Of a stretch of DNA of 64,000 bases, positions 55,140 through 63,933 are shown one piece after another. The position numbers and the translations under genes are program-made. The DNA is taken from NCBI RefSeq assembly GCF_008039615.1, contig NZ_VDUZ01000010.1, positions 62,001 to 126,000 on the forward strand. Direction: 5' to 3'. The notes below the pieces were generated by a model, which worked only from the letters and a program-made list of their open reading frames with translations, did not search any database and had not been told where the DNA came from. How positions within the stretch are numbered: the stretch's first letter is position 1; every line of letters begins with the position of its first letter. Origin of the DNA: Vineibacter terrae (GTDB taxonomy: Bacteria; Pseudomonadota; Alphaproteobacteria; Reyranellales; Reyranellaceae).

Positions 55140-56082
55140 GGATGCAGGCCTTCAGGTGGCCGGGTCGAACGGCGGTGAGGCGGGGAATGTCGCGCGCGCA
55201 GTCGGCAAGCGCAAACGGGCAGCGCGTGCGGAACACGCAGCCGGAGGGCGGCGCCGACGGGCTCGGGATCTCGCCCTTCAGGATCAGCCGGTCGCCGCCG
55301 CGCTTGCCGCCGCCCGGCGCCGCCTGCAGCAGCGCCAGCGTGTAGGGATGCGCCGGACGGCTGTAGAGGTCGTCGATCGGCGCGATCTCCATCACGCGGC
55401 CGAGATACAGCACCATGGCGCGGTCGGAGATCGCCTCGACGACGCTGAGGTCGTGGCTGATGAACATCAGTGCCAGGCCGAACGTCTCCTGCAGGCTCTT
55501 CAGCAGGTTGACGACCTCGGCCTGGATCGACACGTCGAGCGCCGACACGGCCTCGTCGGCGACCAGGAAGCGCGGCGCCGTGGCCAGCGCCCGGGCAATC
55601 GCGATGCGCTGGCGCTGGCCGCCGGAGAAGGCGCGCGGATAGCGGTCCAGATGCTCGGCGCCGAGGCCGACCTGGGCGAGCAGGGCGGCGGCGCGGTCGC
55701 GCGCGGCGGCCCGGCCGAGGCCGTCATGGAAGCGCACGGGCTCGGCCAGCGCCTCGCCCACCGTCATGCGCGGGTTGAGGCTGGCGAACGGGTCCTGGAA
55801 GATCATCTGCATGTGGCGCCGGAAGCGCCGCAGCTCGGCCGCCGCCAGCGCCATCAGCTCGGTGCCGTCGAAGGCCACCGTGCCCGTGGTCGGCTCGACC
55901 AGGCGCAGCACCAGCCGGCCGAGGGTCGACTTGCCGCAGCCCGATTCGCCCACCACCCCCAGCACCTCGCCGCGGCCGATCTCGAACGAGACGTCCTGGA
56001 CCGCACGCACCGGCGGGCCCTTGGCCGCGAAATGCTTGGTGATGCCGCGCACGGCCAGCAGCGGCTCTGCCGCCGCGGTCAC
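55120..56082 (-). CDS. Peptide-type ABC transporter ATP-binding protein (DppF/OppF type)
   Basis: One of two ATPases for the importer. The 320 residues show Walker A GESGCGKST (about 44-52), signature FSGGQRQRIAIARAL (about 154-168), Walker B FLVADEAVSALD and the C-terminal oligo_HPY extension with ACIRDDLTL at the end. GTG 56082 overlaps the stop of the preceding ATPase as GTGA. The end overlaps the epimerase start. Confidence 0.93.
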   Translation of the reverse strand: MTAAAEPLLAVRGITKHFAAKGPPVRAVQDVSFEIGRGEVLGVVGESGCGKSTLGRLVLRLVEPTTGTVAFDGTELMALAAAELRRFRRHMQMIFQDPFASLNPRMTVGEALAEPVRFHDGLGRAAARDRAAALLAQVGLGAEHLDRYPRAFSGGQRQRIAIARALATAPRFLVADEAVSALDVSIQAEVVNLLKSLQETFGLALMFISHDLSVVEAISDRAMVLYLGRVMEIAPIDDLYSRPAHPYTLALLQAAPGGGKRGGDRLILKGEIPSPSAPPSGCVFRTRCPFALADCARDIPRLTAVRPGHLKACIRDDLTL

Positions 56083-57146
56083 GGCCCGATCTCCCGCCAA
56101 CGCACGCAGCGCGCCCGGCGGTCCGGCGCGATCGCCTCGAGCGCCGGGACGGCCTCGATGCAACGCGCCGCGGCATGCGCGCAGCGGGGATGGAAGCGGC
56201 AGCCCGACGGCACGGCGAGCGCGCTGGGCATCGTGCCGGGGATCGGCGTCATGCGCCGCCGCTTCTCGCCGCGCTGCTGGCGCGGCACGCAGGCCAGCAG
56301 CGCGCGGGTATAGGGATGCGCCGGCGTCGCCAGCACGTCGGCGACCGGCCCTTCCTCGACCACCTGGCTCGCATACATCACCGCGACGCGGTCGGCGACG
56401 TCGCCGACCAGGTGCAGGTCGTGCGTCACGAAGATCATGGCCATGCGGCGGCGTGCTTGCAGCGCGCGCAGCAGCGCGATGATCTGGGCCTGGACGGTGA
56501 CGTCGAGCGCCGTCGTGGGCTCGTCGGCGATCAGCAGGCGCGGCTCGCAGGCCAGCGCGATCGCGATCATGATGCGCTGGCGCATGCCGCCGGAGAGCTG
56601 GTGCGGGAAGGCGTCGACCTGGCGCGCCGGGTCGGACAGGCCGACCAGCGCCAGCAGCTCGACCGCCGCCGCCCGCGCCGCGCGGCGCGACAGGCCCTTG
56701 TGCAGGCGCAGCGGCTCGGCGATCTGCTCGCCGACCGGGAACACCGGATTGAGGCTCGACATCGGGTCCTGGAAGATCATCGCGATCTCGCTGCCGCGCA
56801 GCCGCTCCATGTCCGCGTCCGCCAGCCGTGCCAGGTCGACCCGGTTCCCGTCGCCGCGCGTCAGCCAGATCTCGCCACCGGCGATCTGTGCGCCAGCGCG
56901 GCCCAGCAGGCGCATGATCGTGAGGCCGGTCACCGACTTGCCCGAGCCCGACTCGCCGACGATGGCCAGCGTCTCGCCCTCGCGCACGGCGAAGCTGACG
57001 CCGTTGACGGCCCGCACCGTGCCGGCATCGGTGGGGAAGAAGGTCTTGAGGTCCTGCACGTCGAGCACCGGCGGCAGGGCGCCGCCGTCATCGGCACGCC
57101 CGGCGGGCGGGATGGAAGGGACGTCTTGGACGCGCGGCACCACCAC
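56079..57146 (-). CDS. Peptide-type ABC transporter ATP-binding protein (DppD/OppD type)
   Basis: The other ATPase of the pair. The 355 residues include Walker A GESGSGKS (about 63-70), the signature QLSGGMRQRIMIAIAL (about 177-192), Walker B LLIADEPTTALD (about 200-211) and the oligo_HPY C terminus with CRFHPRCAHA. The extended N terminus (about 25 residues) is unusual; the start is GTG 57146 or GTG 57143. It is the first gene of the cluster. The operator-like palindrome at 57272-57283 lies upstream. Confidence 0.92.
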   Translation of the reverse strand: MVVPRVQDVPSIPPAGRADDGGALPPVLDVQDLKTFFPTDAGTVRAVNGVSFAVREGETLAIVGESGSGKSVTGLTIMRLLGRAGAQIAGGEIWLTRGDGNRVDLARLADADMERLRGSEIAMIFQDPMSSLNPVFPVGEQIAEPLRLHKGLSRRAARAAAVELLALVGLSDPARQVDAFPHQLSGGMRQRIMIAIALACEPRLLIADEPTTALDVTVQAQIIALLRALQARRRMAMIFVTHDLHLVGDVADRVAVMYASQVVEEGPVADVLATPAHPYTRALLACVPRQQRGEKRRRMTPIPGTMPSALAVPSGCRFHPRCAHAAARCIEAVPALEAIAPDRRARCVRWREIGP

Positions 57147-57519
57147 TCTCCCCGGACGCTCGCACCATCCGAGCCGATCGAGGATCCTTTCCGGACGTGC
57201 CGCTGCGCACCGTCGCGGCTTTCGTGGTCGGCGTCAAGGCGGCGCGCGCGGTCCTCGTCGGTACATGGGTTGCGCAATTGCGCCAATTCGATTGTGCAGG
57301 GAAATCAAGGACGTGGCAGCACCCGTGCGACGCGTGCGGCGATGCCCGAAAACAAGATCGCCGTCGCGAAACGCGTGACAACAACGACAACAATGACTGA
57401 AAGTCGCCTGTGCCACGGTTGCCTCCGGGTAGTGCCCGCCGATGGAGGTGCCGTATATGGTGGGGCTGCAGGCGTGCACAACGGAACGAAATCAGGCGTA
57501 GCTGCTTTTTCCGTCGTGC
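57147..57519 (-). other. Gene-free stretch upstream of the importer cluster
   Basis: No convincing gene is seen in these 373 bases. They must contain the promoter of the importer cluster. A perfect 12-base palindrome GCGCAATTGCGC lies at 57272-57283, about 126 bases upstream of the first start, and is a candidate operator. No riboswitch fold was recognised. Confidence 0.45.
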
Positions 57520-59613
57520 CTACTTCGCGAACTCGATTCCGAGTTCCGGAAAAGCCTGCAGCATTCGGGTCATGGCTTCGTTCTGAATCAGGTCCGCTTT
57601 GCCCGGGCGGGCCGTGAATCTGAAGCTGACGGTCATTGCACTGTCGGTGACATCGGCAACACCCTGCATCCTGAATGGCTCCATCAGGGCGGCCTTCAGC
57701 TCAGGGATATCCATCATGGCCGTGCCGATTCCATCGGCCGCCTGGCGCAGCTTCTCGAGGTCCGTGGCGCGCGAGAATCGCAGCTTGAGCTCGGCTGAGG
57801 CCCAGTCCCGGCTGAAATTCGTGATCTGGCCAAGCGTGCCGAACGGGATCGTGTAGACTTGGCCATTCGGGTGACGCAGCCGGATCGAACGAAGCGTGAA
57901 GCCCTCCACCGTTCCTTTGGAGCCACCGCACTCGATGTGCTCGCCGACCCGAAAGGCATCCTCGGCCAGGTAGAAGATGCCCGAGACGATGTCGCGTACC
58001 AGGGTCTGGCTTCCGAAGGAAAGGGCGAGGCCGAGCACCGACATTCCGGCGAGCAGGGGTGTGGTGTTGACGCCGATGGCTTCCAGCGCGATCAGGCCGG
58101 CAACGACGAACAGGATGGCCGCCACGGTGGCGCGCAGCATTGGCATCACCGTGACCAGGCGCGAGCCGATCGACGCGCCGCGCGTCTCGACTCCCCGGGC
58201 TCCCGGCTCGCGTTCCGGAAGCCGGTCCAGATAGGAGTCCAGGGCATACTTGAACAGCTCCCAGATCACGAAAGCGGTGAAGAGCGCGATCCCTGCGGTC
58301 CTGCAGGCGCGCGTCAGCTGATCCCACGCGCTGGCATCGACCAGCTCGAGCACCTCGACAACCCAGCTCTCCGCGATGATCACGACAACGCCGATCAGGA
58401 CCGCGATCCGCACGCAGCGGGCGATGACATCAGGCAGCCTGGGCGTCGTGCCGGCGGGCGTGAAGCCGGCCAGTTGCGAGTCGAGCCGTCGCACCAATGC
58501 CTGCAGCAAGGTCTCGAACAGGATCAGGCCGACAAGAAGGTTCATCGTCAGAATGACGGCAATCGGCACGTCCATGCGGCCGGAAATGGCCCCGTATGTC
58601 TGTGTCGCGGCCAGCGCCAGGACCAGAATCGTCGCGAGCGCCACCCAGTTTCGGCCGATGAACCCGAACAGCGGTGCCGCCTCTCCCAGGCCGGTCAGCC
58701 ACTGGCGTGCCGCGTCCCGCGATCGCACGAGCATCCACACGAATATCAGGAAAACGATGGGAGACCCGATGACCCGGCAGGCCTGGATGGCTTCCACCGG
58801 GGTCTGAAGACCGGCAAGGATGAAATTGCCAAGCCGCAAGACGATCGCCAGCAGGATGATGATCGTAAGCAGGCCGTACATCCGCCGGGCGTCGTCATCG
58901 TGCATCTCGCAGAGTCGCGCGGGCGGCAGGCCGGGCCGCAGGACAATGCGGAAGACAAGAATGTACAGTCGCCAATAGACGATGGCGGTCATGACGCCGG
59001 CGGCCACTTTGTCCTGGACGGCCGACCCGGAAAACCACAGGCCGACTTCCGCGCGGCCGACCAGCCACAGGGCGACAACGCCGAGACCGTCCAGAAACGC
59101 GAGGGCGCCGAGATTGGCCAGCGACCGCAGCCCCCGTTCGGGCACGGCGCCGGCGGCGATCCGGGTCCGCAGGCCACCGCAGATCGTCCGCAGAATTGCC
59201 TCGGTGGCCAGCGCCCCGGCGACGGCCAGCACGAGGACCAGAAGGAACTCGCCCGTTCCGCGCCCACCTCTTGCGCGTTCGTCGAGCGCCGCGGGTACAG
59301 CGGCAATATGGTGGCCAAGCACGGGCACGGCCTTCACGACCGTTGTCACCTGCTGCACGAAGACAGCAAGCTCGTCCGGGGCTTCCGGCCCGGCATGGCT
59401 GAAGGGCCTCGATTTTGGCGTTGTGTCCGGAACGGGCTTGGCAGCAACGCCCTCGGTCTTCAGTTTTTCGACGACGGATTTGCTGATGGCGCTGACGAGC
59501 GCATCGAACTGCTCCTGCGTCATGCCGGGAGGCGGTGGCGTCTGTGCCGATGCCACGCCGGCTGTCGTCAGAAGCAACAGGATCGACGCTGCGATTGAAC
59601 GTAATGCGGTCAC
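57520..59613 (-). CDS. Large MscS-family mechanosensitive channel protein
   Basis: Inner-membrane channel that should open on membrane tension during osmotic downshift. The 697-residue protein has a signal peptide (to about residue 23, VASAQ), a periplasmic stretch (about 25-115), and about ten membrane segments. The MscS core follows: pore-lining helix with LAGMSVLGLALSFGSQTLVRDIVSGI (residues about 523-548), the beta domain with VGEHIECGGSKGTVEGFTLRSIRLRHPNG (positions about 561-589), and a C-terminal alpha/beta domain. Much longer than the 286-residue Escherichia coli MscS. It starts with GTG 59613. Expression partner not evident. Confidence 0.9.
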   Translation of the reverse strand: MTALRSIAASILLLLTTAGVASAQTPPPPGMTQEQFDALVSAISKSVVEKLKTEGVAAKPVPDTTPKSRPFSHAGPEAPDELAVFVQQVTTVVKAVPVLGHHIAAVPAALDERARGGRGTGEFLLVLVLAVAGALATEAILRTICGGLRTRIAAGAVPERGLRSLANLGALAFLDGLGVVALWLVGRAEVGLWFSGSAVQDKVAAGVMTAIVYWRLYILVFRIVLRPGLPPARLCEMHDDDARRMYGLLTIIILLAIVLRLGNFILAGLQTPVEAIQACRVIGSPIVFLIFVWMLVRSRDAARQWLTGLGEAAPLFGFIGRNWVALATILVLALAATQTYGAISGRMDVPIAVILTMNLLVGLILFETLLQALVRRLDSQLAGFTPAGTTPRLPDVIARCVRIAVLIGVVVIIAESWVVEVLELVDASAWDQLTRACRTAGIALFTAFVIWELFKYALDSYLDRLPEREPGARGVETRGASIGSRLVTVMPMLRATVAAILFVVAGLIALEAIGVNTTPLLAGMSVLGLALSFGSQTLVRDIVSGIFYLAEDAFRVGEHIECGGSKGTVEGFTLRSIRLRHPNGQVYTIPFGTLGQITNFSRDWASAELKLRFSRATDLEKLRQAADGIGTAMMDIPELKAALMEPFRMQGVADVTDSAMTVSFRFTARPGKADLIQNEAMTRMLQAFPELGIEFAK

Positions 59614-59740
59614 GGGCCACCTGTTCCCACATCTTCACGCGCTCGATGCAGACCCTGATCCCGCGATCCGCTCTGTCCGCAGGTTCGGCATCCCGGGTTT
59701 CTTCATGTCGTTTCTCCTGCCCCCATGACCTCCGCGGGCG

Positions 59741-60298
59741 TCAGCGGTCAGGCTGCGCTCCGGCGCCGGTGCCGAACAGCAGCGCGCCCAGCCTGCCCGG
59801 ACCCAGAGCCCGGTTGATATTTCTGAGCGCGAAGTAAGGCATCAGCGCGAAGAAGAATATCACCGCGACGCAAAGAACGCCCGCCCATCCTCCGCCGCCA
59901 ATGTACGGAACGCTTGCCTTCAACGCTTCACCTTTGAAGAGCCCGATGATCACATGCTCCACGACGTGGAAGCCGATGAACAGGAGCGCGAAGAGCAGCG
60001 AATCTTGAAGGATAGGGTAGATCAGCGGCCGGCGATCCAGCCAGTGCCCCAGATTCAGATCCTCCGCGACCAGCATCACCTTCGCGAGGACGAGCGCATT
60101 GATGACCGCAAAGCCGTGCGCTGCGAAGTCGATCTGGCGCTGCTGCAGGACGATTCGCTCGTTGAGGACGAACAGCCCGAACAGGATCCACAGATAGATG
60201 AACAGGATGACGAAGCGCCTGACCTCATCGATCGCGCGCGCCTTCAGAGTTCGCCCGTGACCTTCCGGCTGGGTGGATGCCGTATCGTGCCCGTCCAT
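59741..60298 (-). CDS. Membrane protein of unknown function
   Basis: A 185-residue product with four predicted membrane segments: about residues 28-45 (VILFIYLWILFGLFVL), 60-77, 95-118 and 138-160. A short charged N terminus precedes them. The segment VLQQRQIDFAAHGFAVINALVLAK recalls small membrane proteins found in Alphaproteobacteria but no function is known to me. It lies between the MscS-family gene and the CMD-like gene, all in the same orientation; the 24-base gap to the CMD-like gene suggests co-transcription. Confidence 0.7.
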   Translation of the reverse strand: MDGHDTASTQPEGHGRTLKARAIDEVRRFVILFIYLWILFGLFVLNERIVLQQRQIDFAAHGFAVINALVLAKVMLVAEDLNLGHWLDRRPLIYPILQDSLLFALLFIGFHVVEHVIIGLFKGEALKASVPYIGGGGWAGVLCVAVIFFFALMPYFALRNINRALGPGRLGALLFGTGAGAQPDR

Positions 60299-60322
60299 GG
60301 AACGCCGCCTCCGGACCGGTGC

Positions 60323-61048
60323 CTATGCTTGTGCGAGCGCGCGTGCCGCCAGCTCCTCCTCGAGGATCGGCACGCCCATGTTGCAGGTCTGCACGCCCTG
60401 AACCACGCAGAGCTTGAGCACTTCCATGATCTCCTCGACGGTGGCCCCTAGCTCGAGTGCCGCCTTGATGTGGCGCCGCGTCCCGGGCGCGTACATGTGG
60501 GTATAGGATGCGTCGAAAGCGATGCTCAGAAGCTCGATTTCCTTGGGCGTGAGCACTGAGCTCGCGTATATGCCGACACCCGTCGCCATGAACGCGTCGG
60601 TCCAGACGGGGTCGAGCACGACGAACGGATCCCAGGCCGTGTTCCATTGGCCTACCGCCCGCATCCTGTCGCATGCCGGCGTCGGCGCCGCAGGCTTCGT
60701 TGCCGCCCTCACGCCTGTCGCAGCCGCCTCTTCGAGCAGGACCGGCGCGCCGAGGCTGCACGAGTGGATGGCCATCACCGATCCCATCTTCAGGACCATG
60801 ACGATCTCTTCGCGCGTCGCGCCGGCTTCGAGCGCGGCGCGGATATGGCGTCGCGTCCCGTCCGGGTTGAGGTTGGTGCAGGCCGCGTTCAGGGCGATGC
60901 CGATCAGCTCGATGAACTTGCGGGGCAGGACCCCGCTGGTCCACGGATTGGTCGTCATGCCGACGCAGATGGCGCTCCATGCCGGATCCCAGCTGCGCAG
61001 CTGATCGAGCGCTGCATCCCACGGCCCGGTTTCCGAACCCGTCGGCAT
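60323..61048 (-). CDS. Carboxymuconolactone-decarboxylase-like protein with two domains
   Basis: A 241-residue protein with two copies of the all-helical CMD/AhpD fold. Copy 1 (about 35-110) has LPRKFIELIGIALNAACTNLNPDGTRRHIRAAL (in part) and copy 2 (about 160-235) has the matching LTPKEIELLSIAFDASYTHMYAPGTRRHIKAAL (in part). The AhpD redox CxxC is not present: single Cys residues stand in HSCSLG and QTCNMG. So a peroxidase role is unlikely, and a decarboxylase- or lactonase-like reaction is more plausible. It lies next to a BKACE gene, which suggests a shared catabolic route. Confidence 0.85.
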   Translation of the reverse strand: MPTGSETGPWDAALDQLRSWDPAWSAICVGMTTNPWTSGVLPRKFIELIGIALNAACTNLNPDGTRRHIRAALEAGATREEIVMVLKMGSVMAIHSCSLGAPVLLEEAAATGVRAATKPAAPTPACDRMRAVGQWNTAWDPFVVLDPVWTDAFMATGVGIYASSVLTPKEIELLSIAFDASYTHMYAPGTRRHIKAALELGATVEEIMEVLKLCVVQGVQTCNMGVPILEEELAARALAQA

Positions 61049-61137
61049 GCTGTTCCTCCCCCGTCGCCAGTGCGCTCATGACGTTCGGATCGCCGGCTGC
61101 GGCGCCGCCGATACGAGCGTCGCCGGTGCCACGAAGG

Positions 61138-62247
61138 CTACAGGATGCTGGTGGGACTGGTCCGTGCGTCCGCCGCCTTGGGCAAACGCCCGTCGGTAGC
61201 ATAGGTGAGGAACCCCTTGTAACCTTCCGGCCGGTTCGGCGGCAGCGCAAGGTTGTAGAGCGTTTCCTCGACAGTGTCGTACCATTCGCCGATTTTCATC
61301 ATCTTGCGCGCCTCGTCGGCCGTCGCGACCTTGCGGCCGAACTGCTCGGCCATTTTCACGGCCCACTCGACCTGCCTGACCGACTCCCAGCGCTGCTTGC
61401 GCGCGTCCCAGAGATTGTCCTCGTTGCCGACACGCACATGAGCGCCAAGAATGAGCGCCAGGTTCTGGATCGCGATGTTGCCGCGCATGCTGCTCCAGAA
61501 GGTCACGGTGCTCGACCCGTGCGGCGTGCGGCGCAGCATCTCCATCCAGTCGAACGGATTGCGGCCCATCGAGCCACCGCCGTAGCCACAGAGGGCCACG
61601 TTCAGCGGTCCCATGTACACACCCCTGCGGATCAGCCGCTCGATGATCTCAAGCTGATGGACATGGCCGGGAACGAAGTAGGGCTGGATCCGGTTCGCGC
61701 GCAGCCGCTTCAGGTGCTCCACATAGAACTTGGATGTCGAGTCGACGACCATGTCGGCCCAGGCGGCCTGCACCTTGGGGTCGTCCAGGTGCGTTCCCTT
61801 GGCATCGTCCGGCACGAAGGCTTGCGTGACGTCCCAGAGCGTCGTGCCTGTTGTCACCGTGACGCAGTCGGGCTTGGGATCGAGCTCCGTGAGCATGTGC
61901 CGGGTGTCGTAGTCGAGCCATTTGGCTTTGGCATCTTCCGTATGCGGGGCAAACGAGATGGAGCCTCCCACCTGCAGGATCATCTCCGGCACCGCCTGCC
62001 GCAGGCGGCCGATGAAATAGTTGTATTCCTCGAAATTGCTCGAGCCCTGGCCGGTCTTGGGATCGCGCACATGGACGTGCAGCATCGTGGCGCCCGCGTT
62101 GTAGCAATCGACCGCACGCTGCACCTGCTCGTCCCAGCTGACCGGAATATCCGCATCTCCCGGAAGCCATTCCGGCCCGAACGGTGCCGCCGTGATCATC
62201 AGCGGTTGCATGTTTTCAGGAAAGAGCGAGTCGTCGGTGAAGTACAT
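61138..62247 (-). CDS. Beta-keto acid cleavage enzyme (BKACE/DUF849 family)
   Basis: Zn-dependent enzyme of the Kce family: a beta-keto acid plus acetyl-CoA gives acetoacetate plus a CoA ester. The TIM-barrel signatures are MLHVHVRDPKTGQGS (residues about 52-66, His zinc ligands in HVHVRD), VGGSISFAP (about 93-101), and an FVPGHVHQLE segment (about 188-197). The 369 residues exceed the ~270-310 of typical members, with an added C-terminal part. The substrate cannot be read off. ATG 62247 is backed by GGAGGCTACTT. It is divergent from the AraC-type regulator. Confidence 0.88.
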   Translation of the reverse strand: MYFTDDSLFPENMQPLMITAAPFGPEWLPGDADIPVSWDEQVQRAVDCYNAGATMLHVHVRDPKTGQGSSNFEEYNYFIGRLRQAVPEMILQVGGSISFAPHTEDAKAKWLDYDTRHMLTELDPKPDCVTVTTGTTLWDVTQAFVPDDAKGTHLDDPKVQAAWADMVVDSTSKFYVEHLKRLRANRIQPYFVPGHVHQLEIIERLIRRGVYMGPLNVALCGYGGGSMGRNPFDWMEMLRRTPHGSSTVTFWSSMRGNIAIQNLALILGAHVRVGNEDNLWDARKQRWESVRQVEWAVKMAEQFGRKVATADEARKMMKIGEWYDTVEETLYNLALPPNRPEGYKGFLTYATDGRLPKAADARTSPTSIL

Positions 62248-62541
62248 AAGTAGCCTCCAGTTGCTGGTCGACCAAGTCTGATCACGGCCCAATACGGACG
62301 AGGCGTCGCGTTCTGAGGCGGCACCGCGAATGCGAGCCGGTGCAGGAAAGTCGCTGTCAGGCTGCCTTCATTGCCGCGACGGCAGCGGCACCTACCAAGC
62401 TTCTGACTCGGGCAGATTCGCAGGTCATCGTGGCCCTGCTTGTCGCGTTCCTGGATAATTCCGCCAGGGCCAGGCCGCTTGTTTATTTGCGACAAAGTGA
62501 CGATGATGGGTGCATGAGCGGCTCGCTCTTGGCGTGGTGCG

Positions 62542-63582
62542 ATGCTGCGTGAGCGGGCTCATACGCGGGGGGAGCGCGTGGAAGGGCGACAGCGGGTCGG
62601 GGCACTGGCCGGGATCCCCGTGATTCTTGACGAGATGGGCAAGGAGGCGGCGGCAGTGATCGCCCGCGCCGGGATTAATCCTGATGTCTTGCGGAATCCC
62701 GAGAACTTCCTGTCATTCACCGAGGTCGGAAGACTTTTGCAGGCCTGCGTGACGGCGACGGATTGTCAGCATTTCGGATTTCTTGTCGGTCGGCGATCGA
62801 CGACTGCCAGCCTTGGACTCGTGGGCCGGCTGATGCGGAATGCGCCGACGCTTGGACAGGCGATCCGGGATATATGCGTTAATCAGAAGTATTATGTGCA
62901 GGGTGCCGTCACGTATCTCGCGCTACAAGGCGAGACCGCCTTCTGGGGATACGCTGTCTACTTTCAGGGCATGCAGGCCAGGGAGCAGCTCGTTGACGGC
63001 GCGACCGCCGTGGGCGTCAGCATGTTCAGGGAGCTGTCGGGCGTGTCACCCGATGCGGTGCTGAGCTTGCGTCAACCGCCCAGAGATGTTGAACCATATC
63101 GGCAGTTCTACGGGTACGTGCCGCAGTTCGGCGCGGAGCAGAACGCGATCGTGTTCCCGGCTCGGTTGCTTGCCGCGCCCGTTCAGGGGGCGGATCGCCA
63201 GCTGAGACGGATCCTGGAAGCGTCGGTGGCGAAATACTGGGCAGCCAAGAAGCCAAGCGTCTCAGAGCAGGCCATCCGGCTTCTTCGCGCCGCGATCATA
63301 TTCGACCGCGCCTCGCTGGAAGAGGTCGCGGGTGATCTCGGCATGCAGGCCCGGACGGTGAACCGTCGTCTGAAGGAAGAGGGCACGACCTTCCGTGACC
63401 TGCTGAACAAGGCACGCTTCGACGTTGCCCGCGAGATGCTCATGGGCACGAGAATGCCGGTCACGGATGTTGCGCTCGCCATGGGGTACGCGGACGCAAG
63501 CACCTTCAACCACGCATTCCAGCGATGGGCCGGCATGGCGCCGAGCGAGTGGCGAGGGCACCCTGAGGTGAAGCAGTTGTAG
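62542..63582 (+). CDS. AraC-family transcriptional regulator with an AraC-binding-like (Arabinose_bd) domain
   Basis: A 346-residue regulator. The N-terminal domain (about 25-210) is of the PF12625 type found in OruR/ArgR-like regulators, and the C-terminal domain (about 245-340) has two helix-turn-helix motifs, with ASLEEVAGDLGMQARTVNRRL and the AraC signature ATMGYADASTFNHAFQRW-like segment (MGYADASTFNHAFQRWAG). It is divergent from the BKACE gene across 294 bases and probably controls it. ATG 62542 is used; GTG 62578 has a closer ribosome site and is an alternative. No structure was recognised in the intergenic space. Confidence 0.9.
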   Translation: MLRERAHTRGERVEGRQRVGALAGIPVILDEMGKEAAAVIARAGINPDVLRNPENFLSFTEVGRLLQACVTATDCQHFGFLVGRRSTTASLGLVGRLMRNAPTLGQAIRDICVNQKYYVQGAVTYLALQGETAFWGYAVYFQGMQAREQLVDGATAVGVSMFRELSGVSPDAVLSLRQPPRDVEPYRQFYGYVPQFGAEQNAIVFPARLLAAPVQGADRQLRRILEASVAKYWAAKKPSVSEQAIRLLRAAIIFDRASLEEVAGDLGMQARTVNRRLKEEGTTFRDLLNKARFDVAREMLMGTRMPVTDVALAMGYADASTFNHAFQRWAGMAPSEWRGHPEVKQL

Positions 63583-63591
63583 CGCGCGTTT

Positions 63592-63933
63592 CTAGCGTTT
63601 CCGATAATGACGAACAATGATCTCGTCGGACCGGTCGCCCCAGTCAAACTCCGCCTCTCCTCCAGGAGCGTATGAAGGCGCGGCACGGAGCTGGTCCTCC
63701 GTGACGTCCAGCTCATAGGCACCTGATTGCAGATTATACTTGAGAGACGCCCATGGAATGGGAATGTGCTTTTGGGCGAAGCCGAGGAAGCCGCCGAAGC
63801 TCAGGACTGCGTAGGCAACGTTGCCTGACACCTTGTCGATCATGAGCCGCTGGATCTCGCCGATCTTCTCGCCAGTTGGTCGGCAAACCGGGGTTCCCTC
63901 CACACGATCGCTAGCGATCAAGCTATGGGCCAT
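63592..63933 (-). CDS. PRC-barrel domain protein
   Basis: A 113-residue protein with one PRC-barrel domain (about 3-80): ASDRVEGTPVCRPTGEKIGEIQRLMIDK, then AYAVLSFGGFLGF and IPIPWASLKYN. This small beta fold occurs in photosynthetic reaction-centre H subunits, RimM and many stress proteins of soil bacteria. The charged C-terminal end is not typical of a known subfamily. It ends 9 bases from the AraC-type gene, convergent. Function unknown; general stress or envelope adaptation is a guess. Confidence 0.88.
   Translation of the reverse strand: MAHSLIASDRVEGTPVCRPTGEKIGEIQRLMIDKVSGNVAYAVLSFGGFLGFAQKHIPIPWASLKYNLQSGAYELDVTEDQLRAAPSYAPGGEAEFDWGDRSDEIIVRHYRKR

Noticed and set aside
62340-62552. 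Short frame in the BKACE-AraC intergenic region
   Set aside because: No ribosome site and no protein-like pattern; it overlaps the regulator start.
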